This document shows positions 11,416 to 22,193 of a stretch of 64,000 nucleotides of DNA, piece after piece (the first letter of the stretch is position 1; every line of letters starts with the position of its first letter). This DNA is from Butyriboletus loyo. Lineage: Eukaryota; Basidiomycota; Agaricomycetes; Boletales; Boletaceae. The stretch lies in contig JBBPSI010000013.1 of assembly GCA_038093515.1 (NCBI GenBank), positions 62,001 to 126,000 on the forward strand. Reading direction: 5' to 3'. The notes under the pieces were generated by a model, which did not search any database, was not told the origin of the DNA, and saw nothing but the letters and a program-made list of their open reading frames with translations. The position numbers and the translations under genes are program-made.

Positions 11416-12890
11416 TTAATCACCTTCGGTCATGAGCCACGTTGCAAAGTTGTCCAACCGTTTCTTTTCAGCTTCGTCGGAATCCCCTTCAACGTCATCC
11501 CCGACACCACTTCGCTCGAAGTGCTGTTTTCCAATATAAAGTGATGCTTCGATACGTCTCCCGGCAAAGAACCGCCCATTCATTTTCTGCCAAAATGCTC
11601 GGTTAGAGACCCAGACATACTAGCTTGAAGGACTCACCAATATGCATGCTTGGGCGCTCAGAGGATCCCTGAATTTCACCGTCATGATACCCTCCGGCTC
11701 CTTCTGTAGATGAAAATGAAGTGCTTAGTGAGAATCACGCAGCAGTGGAAAGCCCCCTACATCGTACAACACCACGTTCGTTACTTCTCCTAATGTTGAG
11801 CACTCGTCTCGAACGTCCTCCTTGAGATCAAGTAAGAGAGAGGCGTCTTTATCAAGTTCCTTCAAAGAAAACATGTGCTTCAATACGACGACCCTGCTAT
11901 TCCTGTTGGGATTCATATTGTCCCCGGACTTCGAAGGACCAAAGCCATCTTCGTCGTCCCATTCCTGTAGCTTTCTGCGTGTACGCTTCATGACCCCGGT
12001 TAATCCAACACAAAAAGGCGCGTCCTTACTTTTGCATTTTACCAATCCGTCGCGTAGCCTTCTTCTTGTCGACCGTTTTTCGTAGTTGCGAATTCCCATT
12101 CGTTTCCGTCCCCGTGTGTTTATGCTTGAACTCGGCTCTCTGCACTTTCATCACCGTGGACGGTTCTCCCACTCTCAGCTCCGCTTCGTCGAGCAAGTTG
12201 ATCGCAAGCGTCACGCTCTCTTCCTTGAAAAACACCACCAATGCTTCACCACTAAACGACCCATCCTCCGTCGCGTACAACTTGACCTTGGGTTCACCTT
12301 CGTCGTCTTCCTCAATCAAACCAAACCTGCCAAACCGCTCGACGATCTCGTCGACTTCTGTGTTGAGAGGAAGATTCGTGACGTAGATGGCCGTATTCTT
12401 GGACCGAGGCTGTTTGACATCTTCGTTCTTGCCGCGCTTGGTGGACGGCCCTGAAGGAACAGACGTGGCCGAAGTGTAATCCTCGGGTTCTTTCCGCTTT
12501 TTATTGGCCGCTTTCAGAACGGGTGCTGCTGGCGTCTATGGCATGGAAAAGAGAGATATACGTTGCGAAAGGTTAACATCGGACATCGGGGCAACCATAC
12601 CTCCTCATCGACGCCGGCGACAGAATAGGCAGACTGTTGCTTCTGCAGAAGGTCATCGTCTACCTGCATGGGAACGAATGAGCACCCTGACGATACTTCG
12701 ATGGTACTCGGTGTGGCGTTTCACTGACCACGGGCAACCATTGTGATGTGGTGGTGTCGTACTCGAGTTCAGGCCCGTCTTCTTGCTCGAATCTCCATGT
12801 CTCTGTCTCCTTTGAGAAATGTACGCGGTCGTCCGCCGCGAAGATGTCTGCTGAACAACCTCCTGCGGGGGATGGCGGGATGTTTGACAT
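11416..12890 (-). CDS. Tat-SF1/Cus2-like splicing factor with two RRMs
   Basis: Nuclear U2 snRNP-associated factor of the HTATSF1/CUS2 family, which helps Prp5-dependent binding of U2. At least five exons. The start is set at ATG 12890 (MSNIPPSPAGG), although the frame stays open about 20 residues upstream. The N terminus has an aromatic segment (ETETWRFEQEDG, ELEYDTTTSQWLPV) as in family members. The first RRM follows, with RNP2 NTAIYVTNLPL and RNP1-like FSGEALVVFFKEES. A basic spacer ends TRRIGKMQK. The second, UHM-like domain has SRVVVLKHMFSL and ends with EGIMTVKFRDPLSAQACILK and NGRFFAGRRIEASLY. The stop is at 11416. Family calls rest on motif order and exon content, not a search. Confidence 0.85.
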
Positions 12891-13027
12891 GTTGTCCGCT
12901 GAACGGAGTGGCAGGGGCGGTTGTTTATGCTGCTTTTGATTCCGGGTATACTCCACTACACCAATTAGGAAAGTACCCCTCTAGAGTAACTCGAGCGTCA
13001 ATTCGCAAACACAACTTCATATCAAGT

Positions 13028-14140
13028 TCATTCCGGGTCATCAAGGTAAAGATCGTCCGACCAGCCAGCCAACTTCTCTGCTGCTTCAACAAGCATCTCT
13101 CCCTTCTTCCTCACCGAGTCTAAAGCCACTCGGTGCACAGGTAATCGTACAAACGCAGGTAGATTCTCCATCCTCACGAGCCGACAGACCAGATCAGCAA
13201 ACTTTGTTGGGTCTCCGTCAAAGAGCGTCTTCACGGTGTCGGGATAGAGGGCACGGTATCTCATTGACGGGAGGGAAGGATTCGAGAGATAGACAGGAAG
13301 CGGCGGCTCGACGATGCAGCTAGAAACTGCAGATGTGCGGAAAAGTCCAGGTTCGAGGAGGACGAGCTGAAGAAGGGATGATCAAGACGTGATTTTGTAA
13401 CGCATACTACACCAACCTTGATGTTCCACTTTGGATCAAGTTCTGTAGCGTATCCCTCTGTGAGGGACTCCATGGCTGATCGCAAACAACTGAGCCTTTG
13501 CTAAGCAAAAGGAGTGATCGTAACACTTACCAGCTTTCCTATGGAGTCGTACGAAATTGGGAGTGAGTCAAATGCGCGATCCAGATCACCCCAACTTACG
13601 CAGCAGCATACAGCGTACACCCCGGCTGTGGGATGAGTGCCGTGCGAGAAGATACGTTCAACAACTGACCACCCATCGGGCGATTAATGTCCCTGAAGCA
13701 TCTGATAGCCTCCTTCATTATGTTCCCTGCCCCCCAGAACATGGTATCAAACATGGCCCGCGAGTTCCTGTCCGAAGCCCCCTCCACTTCCCCAACTACA
13801 TAGAAACCTGCATTATTCAGGACTACATCAATTCGATTGAACGAGGCAACAGCCTGGTTGAATGCAGCGGTGATAGCTGCTGGGTCCGAGACGTCCAATT
13901 GGAGGACGAGGAGCTGTGAGGCGGGATATTTGGTCGAGAGATCGGATATCATGGAGGGTTTTCGAAGTGTCACAACTACACTGTCGCCGTTCTCGAGAGC
14001 GAATTCAGCTACTAGACGGCCAAAACCGGCCGAGGCTCCTGTCACTGTGGATATAGTTGAGGATTCGCTAGTGTCATTGGTTCCATGAACCACATACCGA
14101 ACCATACCTTGGGGATTGATTGAGATTGACTCGATGCCAT
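13028..14140 (-). CDS. Short-chain dehydrogenase/reductase (copy 1)
   Basis: Classical NAD(P)-dependent SDR; substrate unknown. Five exons. Exon 1 (MASSQSQSIPKVWF) joins across a GTATGT..CACAG intron to give VWFVTGASAGFGR, the TGxxxGxG cofactor motif. NNAG follows in VVLNNAGFYVV, the catalytic serine region is LLNVSSRTAL, and the catalytic YxxxK reads LYAAAKAAMESL. The YxxxK is assembled over three exons, with its lysine on an 8-base microexon at 13531-13538. The C-terminal part (LVLLEPGLFRTSAV... to WSDDLYLDDPE) is typical of fungal 'oxidoreductase, SDR family' proteins of about 290 residues. A tandem paralogue with the same exon plan lies 217 bases upstream, so this is a local duplication. 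Confidence 0.92.
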
Positions 14141-14356
14141 GGCCGCCGACTCCGGACTGACTGCGGAGATTGGGAACACACGGCGAGGTCAGGTATCTGT
14201 GACCTCGTCAATCATTTTCTCATGTGCAACAAGTAGTAACGAGAGAACTGAACCTTATTCCTCAAGCACATGTCACGGATGATCTCCTTTAGGACGGTCG
14301 TGTGTCCTGAGTACGCACGATCTTTTGCGCTCGCAAGGTGTCGCACCATCAGCGCA

Positions 14357-15436
14357 CTAATTTCGGCTGACGTGGTAGTAAACATCGTCGGACCAACTGG
14401 CATACTCTTCCGCAGTCTGTATTAACTCCTCCCCCCTCGCCTTTGCCGCTTGGACAGCAACCCGGTGCAACGGAAGGTAAAAGGGCGGATCATGCATGCA
14501 TGCTAACCGGTACATGGCTTGCGCAAACTTCTTTGGATCTCCGTCATATGCGCCTGCCGCCAGTTCACCCGGGAACAGACTCTGTAACCTTCTCGATGGA
14601 AGGTCGGGATCACTGTATGCAGGGTGTATGGGGGCAACAGTAGTGCTCCAGGTCATGTTTGTCCGAAAGTGAGCTGGTTGGATAACCGACAACTAGAATG
14701 GTGTCACAAATGTATCTTCCAGAAATGAGATGAAGCGAACCTTGATATTCCAGCTAGGGTCAAGTTCGGCGGCCAAGCCTTCTGAGAGACATTCGAGCGC
14801 TTACGGAGCTTCAGTCAGCAACGAGCTCCTTGTAACTCAACGACATCCATTACCTGCTTTGCTTCAGGGAAGTTAGTCAACCTGCAAATCCTACCGAGTC
14901 ACCACGTACGCAGCAGTATAGTGTGCAAGGCCGGGCATGGCCTTCAAAGTCGTCCGAGAAGATATCTGCAGTAGACGACCTCCAGGAGGATTGTTACGTT
15001 CTCTGAAAACCTTGACAGCCTCCCTGGTGACGTTTGCAGCCCCCCAGAAGAGCACCTCGAACAGCTCTCTCCCATGCTCGTCACTCATGCCTTCCGCCTC
15101 GCTGACGATGGAGACCCCTGCATTATTAAATACAACATCGACGCGTCCAAACCTATCCAACGCATTCTCAAAGGCTGCATGGATTTGTTCTGGATCTTTG
15201 ACATCTAACGAGAGGACGAGCAGCTGTGAAGAATATCTCGACAGAAGGTCTGAGAGTGCTGCCGGTTTACGCAGCGTTCCAACAACATTGTCTCCCTGTT
15301 GCAATGCGTGTTCGGTTACCGCCCTACCGAATCCAGCGGATGCGCCGATTACTGAATCAACCCGTTATGATTATGATAGAGGGTTGACTCGAGACTTGGG
15401 AGACCCACCAAACCAGACCTTTGTGGTCAGTGACAT
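14357..15436 (-). CDS. Short-chain dehydrogenase/reductase (copy 2)
   Basis: Paralogue of the next gene downstream, in the same orientation. Exon 1 begins at ATG 15436 (MSLTTKVWF) and splices GTGGGT..TTCAG to give VWFVIGASAGFGR. The usual Thr of TGxxxGxG is Ile here. VVFNNAGVSIV, LQISSRTTLK and the catalytic HYTAAKAALECL follow. The lysine again sits on an 8-base microexon (14854-14861) between GTACGT..GAAG and GTAATG..GTAAG introns. The C-terminal half (LSVIQPAHFRTNM... to YASWSDDVYYHVSRN) aligns by eye with copy 1. The Thr to Ile change next to the dinucleotide loop may alter cofactor binding but need not abolish activity. The substrate is unknown. Confidence 0.9.
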
Positions 15437-15866
15437 CGATGATAGGAATGGTGGTGGCCGCGGAACAGGGTATCAAGTAACTTTCCCGAGTATGTACTCA
15501 CACTGGTCACGATGGTCCGAATAAATGTGGCATGTGAACGTTTCAAACAACATTCGAGCCTTTGACGTTTGATTGTGCATCAACATCAATATTCAATTAT
15601 CTGAGACAAGAGTGGTGGATATTGGTCAAGCGTAGTTGGTAAGTATATTAAAATGTGCAAGGGGACAATCAAATCAAAACAATTCACAGTGAGGGCAGGA
15701 AGAGGCGGCCCTATTAAGAAAAAGAGGATGCGATAAACAATTACGCGACACTAGTACTCTGCCGCAACGTGCCATCCACAAGGCTCCTGGTCCAGCCGGG
15801 GAAGTGGAAAGGCGAAAAAAAGGTCCACCTAAGGCGGCACCGACCATGACCTTTTAGCTGTGGAGA
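15437..15866. other. Intergenic stretch, no supported gene
   Basis: This 430-base AT-rich gap lies between the SDR promoter side and the 3' end of the kinase gene. No open frame with a recognisable domain was seen. It includes the promoter of SDR copy 2. Confidence 0.4.
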
Positions 15867-18237
15867 TCACCACGGCTCGAACATCCTCACAAGATCATCA
15901 GCGGATGGACGTTTGGGTTCTTCACGATCCCAACACTTGCGGATCACTGACTTGTGCCACTGGGTAATATCCTTGTCGTGATTTGGTATCTCGGGCCGTT
16001 CTCCGTTCAAAACCGACATGACAATGGCAGGAATTCCTTCATATGGCTTCTTCCCAGACATGACCTATCGATAACGTGTCAGACACAAAGTCATGCAGTG
16101 AAACAGACCATACAAACATGGAGCATGAGTCCCCCGAACGAGTACACATCACAGGGCTTTGTGGGGTAGAACACCATATCATGCTGACTATTTACACGTT
16201 GGACCAGTGCAGGATCTGCGAACTGTAGGCCGCCACAGACATCGGATTTCAGGTACGACGTCCCCACAAAGTCCTCGATCAACGACAGTCCAAAGTCTGT
16301 CAGGCAAGCTGTCCCGTCATCATCAATCAGAACATTGTCCTGTGGAAGAAAACTCGATACTCTTTCCCAAATACATTTTGGCGACGAGACCTACGCTATG
16401 AAGATCGCCATGGACGACCTCTTGACCGTGGACTGTAGGGCATGATAAGAAGTTGTCGCCATCACGGTTATGGAGCTGGTACGTACGATAGCACAAACCA
16501 GCCGCAATATCCTTAAGCTGCGGCGAAGTTATCAAGTATATGGCCACCAAGTCGCAATAAAGACCCACCAACTGGTGCTTCCTGGACAAGTTCAATGTCT
16601 GGTGACGTGCAAGGTAGCGAGATAGAGATCCATTGCGGAACCACGGGCTGACCATGCTCGGCAAGGGTCCGAAGCCAGACACCACCCCGAGTAGTGGGAC
16701 GACGTTCCTGTGTTTTAATCTTTCCCAAACTCTCACTTCCCTGCGGAGTTTCTGAAACGAACAAATGGTCCATCATCAATTCCAGGAGGTGGGAGATACC
16801 AATGCTACCTTCTCGTGAGACTTGAGGCCTTCGTCATCACTAGTGCCGGTCTTCACCGCCTTCACTGCGACCTGATTACCTTGGTCAGCGTGGACGCGAA
16901 TACCTGGAACCGACCTCACCATGCGAGAAAATTCCCCTGAGATCAACTCGCACTCCCAGATAACTCCGAAACCGCCACATTGAGTAGGATAACGTTGCCT
17001 TCTTCTAACAGTGGGAGTCGGATGTCCCAAGTGAGCTATAACAAGAACATGAGTACATCGTTTTTCAAAGGAATGCGACAGCAGACCTCCATTTTCTTCT
17101 GTGCAGTATTGCAGGTGCACTTCAGAGTTCGAAGTATCACTACTATGAGTACTTCACGCATTCTCTAAGTCAGGGTGCTTGAAGTACGTCATAATTGCGC
17201 ACCTGGGATAACGCATCGAATCCAATGAAGATTGCGTGCTAGAAGTCTCTTCGCTGGGGGAATGTGTTGGATCGCTGGCTCCCACAAAACCTGTGTCAGT
17301 ATATGACAGCCTTGTCCAAGTGGTCACAGTACTAGGGGTCGGGGGTTCGATGGGGCCTGGCGGCACCGACTCCCGCGGGGACTCAGCAGGTGTATAATAA
17401 GCCGAATTTCTTGACGAAGATGTGCTGCTGGATGGGCCTGAATAGTTACTCGGGCGACGACCGAGACCCCTATTACCAGCGTCGCCCCCGTCGCTGGGCT
17501 TGAAAACACCCGAGATCCCTCCCTGGCGAGGTGGCGCGGGAGGGATAGATCTCTGGGAAAGGGAGCCACGAGATGCACCATCCCAACGACGATTCCTAGT
17601 AATCAAATCGACGAGCCTCTCCTTGGATTTGGCTAGTTGAGGGTGCCCTGCGAGGATGGTGACGCAAGCGTGGCCATCGAATTCCATGTCGAGCGCCTCC
17701 AGACTAGGAGAGTTTCTATTCCACCAATCTTCCATATCCCTCTCTCTCTCCAAATGAGTTGCCACAACGACTACCGGAGCAAATAACCGACGTGTGGTGG
17801 CGCAAATGCTTTTATAATATCTCTCCGATGCTGCGGACGCCCTAGATCCGCGGACGCAGTACACGAGGAGGTCGAGCTCATGTCTATGATGTCTTTCCTG
17901 AATGAATTTCTTGAGTTCTTTTTCTGAACTTCGTCGAAAGATGGCTTTAACGGAAAATTTGCGGGCTTCACCAAGACCACGGGTATCCCATAGGTTGTAC
18001 CTCGCACCATTCAACGTGGTCTCGTAACGGGCGCTGACTTGTGTGCAAGGTTGCGAGTCGTTCGAGACACTGGCTCTGAGAGAATCAGTCTTGAGGAGGA
18101 CGTTGATAGCAGAGCTCTTTCCCGTTCCAATTTCTCCGCAGAAGACAACATTGCGCGGAATGCGAGGGTACTTCGCGCGTCAGCTTATCGATGGACATGA
18201 TACACGATATCAGACAAACCTTGGAATTGTCTGACAT
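15867..18237 (-). CDS. P-loop GTPase-TKL-like protein kinase fusion
   Basis: About 650-700 residues. Exon 1 codes MSDNSK, then GTTTGT..GAAG joins to YPRIPRNVVFCGEIGTGKSS, a G1 P-loop. G3 is LWDTRGL. The G4 position reads VVVVATHLERE instead of N/TKxD. A Ser/Pro-rich linker ends at DSMRYP. The GTPase frame would stop at 17154, but a 60-base GTGCGC..CATAG intron followed by a second intron (GTCTGC..TATAG) stays in frame into SDTSNSEVHLQYCTEENG and then the kinase: GGFGVIWE loop, VAVKAVK lysine, VVHGDLHSDNVLID catalytic loop, CLTDFGLS, and FADPAL in place of APE. The kinase has no plausible ATG of its own ahead of GGFG, which favours a fusion. Separate genes remain possible without transcript data. 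Confidence 0.72.
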
Positions 18238-20260
18238 TGGACACGTTATGGTCGAGGCACCAGACAAATCACCAGCACCTGGATGGCGGCTTTGCTTTGT
18301 TGATAATCGGTTTCTAAATCAGCGAAGGGCGATATAGCAGGGGGTGGTTATAAGACTAGCGAAGGGCGCCAGTTGGCATCGAATAGCAATCGATGGGCTT
18401 GAAAGGTGCGGGGCTGGGGGAACGGATGAGTGGAGGTCGCTGCCAGCAACTCGCTCGAGAGCATTGTGGGGACGATGCAATCACCTAATAACGACCGATA
18501 AAGGCACGTCATAAGACGCTGTATGCGGGGATTTAACTTGGTAAATGAAAACATTGCGTGAGATCTTTCCCTGAGCGCAACCTCAGGCTGAATCATGTTT
18601 TCCACCCTAACGTGTCGGATCAGATTGGCACTTGCTAACTATATACAAGAAAGCACAAACACACAAGTAAGCGTCTCAGTTGTGGAGAGCGTCGTGGACG
18701 ATAAGACCCTGAAACATGCGTTATCCAGGCGAATTTCTGCTCGCAGTGATGAGCGCTGAAGAAGCCGGAATATATATGGCCCAGGTTGAGGGTATGAGCC
18801 TGGAAGTCGCATCAGCGTGCGCTGAGAGCTGTGATCTGATCATCTTGAACTTGAAACCCGTTCCAAGCCTCAGGTAATCCATTCTTGGAACGGTAGCAAC
18901 AGTGGACTGGGTCGTGTGGATTTTTGTAGTGTGGTTCCGCGTCGGTGGGGTTTGCGGGGGATGACGAGGCTGCGGCGCCTCGTGTCAACTCGCACCATAA
19001 CCATTCTCAGTAGGCCACGCTGCAAGGCACCTTTTGGGATCGCTCAGCGAAAGAGCTGTTCATTTCAGCCGCTCCTGCCAACTCAAGCTATGGCATTCGT
19101 AACATGCGGCGTTCGCTGTGTCATATAATGTGGGAGCTGGGTCATAGGCCCGGGTAGTCGATATTCCACAAGTGCCCCATCCCAGGTATACGCAAGTAAA
19201 CCAGATCCGGGCCATCTGTCAGCCACTAACTGTCGCGCTCAAAGGCTCGATCGCCGCAATATACGTCAACGGTTGGCCGTCGGATACATTAGACACCACC
19301 TCCCCGTGTATTTCGGGGTCACCCGAGTCGAATGGCAAGCTCTGCAATTCTCCGTACTTACCTCGACCAGATGATGGCCACTGCACTGGTCGGGTAAAAA
19401 CCAATCTCGAGAGGGAAGACTACGAACAGGCATGCCCAGCATGCCAAAGGCGTGGACTCGGTACAAGTCTCGAATCTACCCACGCCGTGTCTATCGATCA
19501 GTGGGTTGTCCTAGGAGCATGGCATGATGCGTCCCAGCAGAATCGCCCAGGGCACGACTCACGCGTTGAACGAATCATTACATCAATTCAAGGATTTCAC
19601 AAAAGAAGCACATAAATTTGAAGATGCGCAGTAACGCAGCCGCTCACGGAATGATGGCCCATCGACAACTGGCTGCGACACGAGACAGTGGTACGTTTCA
19701 GATTTTAGTGCTCTCGAGATTAACGTCCCTTTGTTTCGGATAATTCATCAGAGCGTCGCTGTCGACCGGGGTAGTATGTCACTCGGCAAGGCTAAACTAA
19801 CAGAGTCAAGGCAAACGACATACATCTCTGGTTTTCGTGTGGAGAGGTTGGTAACACTGTTCTAATTACCTCCACGTGGTGATATGGTGATCGCAAGATA
19901 TGTGAAAATTAGTAGCAAAATGATACAAAATCCCTTTATGAAATTTACAGCACACTTTGTAAGTTTCTTCGGTTACTTATTTGATTCGTGCAACACATCC
20001 TATCAAGTTCGGGTCGGAAGCGAGGCCTGCCTCGCGCTACCATCAGGGACATGTACTACCTAGCCCCAAGCTTACGCATCGAATAAAACAGTTTGTTCTC
20101 CTCCACCCCTATCAATTCGAATGAGCTTCTTCGCTACACAAGCATAAAGCGCCCTCGTGCCTCCGATAGCTGCTTTCAGTTGATGTAAAGGCATCGCGTG
20201 GTTAGGCGCCGTGAGCAGTGCATCAGCGTTTCTTTCGCTCGAGGCTGCTTCTCGCCACCT
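18238..20260. other. Gene-poor 2 kb stretch
   Basis: No supported gene. The largest frame is plus-strand 19172-19615 (147 codons), with two CPAC/CQRR-like cysteines but no known domain and no splice partners. Sequence around 19860-20000 is AT-rich. I saw no repeats with clear ends. It contains the promoter of the GTPase-kinase gene at its left edge. Confidence 0.4.
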
Positions 20261-21772
20261 TTACCAGCGAGCAGGATATCCCCAACAGTGCTCCATATCC
20301 GAGCCTATGGTACGCCCCAGTAAGCAGAGCAAGAGAGAAATGAAGAGAACGACACGTGCCACAATACTTTCTAGCTCTGAGGTGACGCGAACCTTGGTCA
20401 CTTTCGACGAGGAGTCCGGAGACGACTGCGCCTCCGCCAAGGGCGGGATCGTCTGTGGTTGGCGATCCACCGACGAGGACGGCAGTGGATTTTCTGGCGC
20501 CGAGAGCGGCGCTTTCGAGAGCATAACAGTCATCTCCTCGTCCACAACTCCCTTAGCCCCCATGTCTGGAGCACCGGGACTAGCGATTTCGGGGTCGTGT
20601 TCAGGATCAAGTTGGACCTCAAGTAGACTGGATTGGTCATGTAGATCCTCTTCAGCATCTTCCTCGTCGTCTTCATGCACCTGAGGTCTGCCAGATGTGT
20701 TACCCCCTGACTGGGTGCCCAAACCCTTTGTCGGGCTTCCTCCGGCAGCTAAACGTGCAAACACCGATTTTGGAGGCGCAGGCCCGGGGCTATCAAATGA
20801 CAGCTTAGATAATTCCGCAAAGTCGGGTTTCTCTTCTAGAAGCCTATCGGTAAACCGCAGCGTACGTGCGGATGCAGCCGGAGTGGTCCAAAACGCGTCT
20901 TCGTGATCTTCTGGTTCTGGAGACGGCGATAGCGATGGTTTAGGAACAGGCTTGGAAGCTGCCTTTGGCTTCGATGCCGGTTTAGACTCGTTCGATCGGA
21001 GAATGGCGTCTTTCTGTGAATATCGAGGATCAGGTAGGCCCCAGATATGAAAGATGAATCATACCTGACTTCGTAGCTCCACGAGACGGTTCTGAAGGTC
21101 AGTGATCCGACATTCCTCCTCAGCAACGCCGGTGATCGGGAGAGTGGGACCGGAAGCGGCCTCCGCGCTCGTCAACTGTATATGCATGATGGTCAGTCAT
21201 TATCCAGTTGTACAGCGTGCGACGAACCTCTCGTAGAGTCTCGTTCAGTCTCTCAATGTTCCCTCGGGTTTCATCGAGTTGCTCAAGAATTACCATCACC
21301 TGGGAGCGAGCACGTGGCATGCGTCGTATGGACTGACTGAGAGTAGATTACAACACATCGAAAAATAGAACTGGCTGGACACATACTATCGATCCAAGTA
21401 CTTGAGCGCAGCATGTGCATACACCTCGGGTTCATACTCCTTGGGTCTGAACATATCATCCCGTCTCGCGGGTTGCTTCCTGAGGGGCGTGGCGCCAGGG
21501 AACTCGACGCGTGAAATCTCGCCCCGACGCGTGCCATTGTCTGGCTGCTTGCGCACATCAGCATCTGGGGCAGGTACGAGCGTGAAAAGGCCAAGTTCTG
21601 AAGCATCGATGTCGCGAATGAGGTCACCGAGGGCCGTATCCAGAACAGCGCGGGTAAACGGAATCGCGCTGGGGCCTGGGTTGTCCTCGCTGGGAACGAT
21701 GGCAGCCGCAGACGTGCGTATCGCTTTGGCAGTCGCTGCAAGGTGGTCAATTCGGTCTGAGAGTGATGGCAT
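20261..21772 (-). CDS. Spc34-like DASH complex subunit (tentative)
   Basis: Probable kinetochore protein of the DASH/Dam1 ring. At least four exons with clean junctions: '..AALKYLD' to YQSIRRMP (GTATGT..CTCAG), 'NETLRE' to LTSAEAA (GTTCGT..ACAG), and LVELRSQ to KDAILRS. The N-terminal block resembles the Spc34 signature: PFTRAVLDTALGDLIRDIDA followed by ELGLFTL. A helical middle (VMVILEQLDETRGNIERL) and a late coiled coil (ITDLQNRLVELRS) also fit. Beyond residue 190 the protein is longer than Spc34 and disordered (KPASKPKAASKPVPKP, acidic EDDEEDAEEDL). It ends with the hydrophobic VVLFISLLLCLLG near the C terminus, which is unexpected for a kinetochore protein. That tail may be an unspliced intron (a GTATTG donor precedes it). 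Confidence 0.5.
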
Positions 21773-22193
21773 ATCGATGTCAGGCAAGGTTCGCCGAAAA
21801 CAGAGCACCGAAAGGCGTCGGAAATGTAGTACAAGTGACGGTCAAAATCCCAGGGCTGACATGCTCAACACCCATCGTGGGCTCATTGTGCAGAATTTAC
21901 GGCCATCTGAGCCGACCTTCAAGTTGAAGGAACGAGGTTTTAACATTTGTCTTACAAAGGACGACTCCTTGGCTGTTGAACGGCTTGTCCGCACAGCCAT
22001 CCTTAGGAGTTTGGCGCCGTCCGTCGTCGTCAAGCCCGGCGATGACAGCGGCTATAAACATTCCAGCTTGAAGTGCCCACACCGTCGCGGTTGTTTAATT
22101 CAAGGTCTGTGACTTTTTGAATATGTTTCACGGCCACATATCGTCTCGTTCGCCGATGCCCGCGCCCAATACTTGATCCCTGGCCTGGCAGAA

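Noticed and set aside
19172..19615. 147-codon plus-strand ORF in the gene-poor stretch
   Set aside because: It has no recognisable domain, no splice partners and no promoter-like leader. An overlapping ORF of similar quality exists on the other strand.
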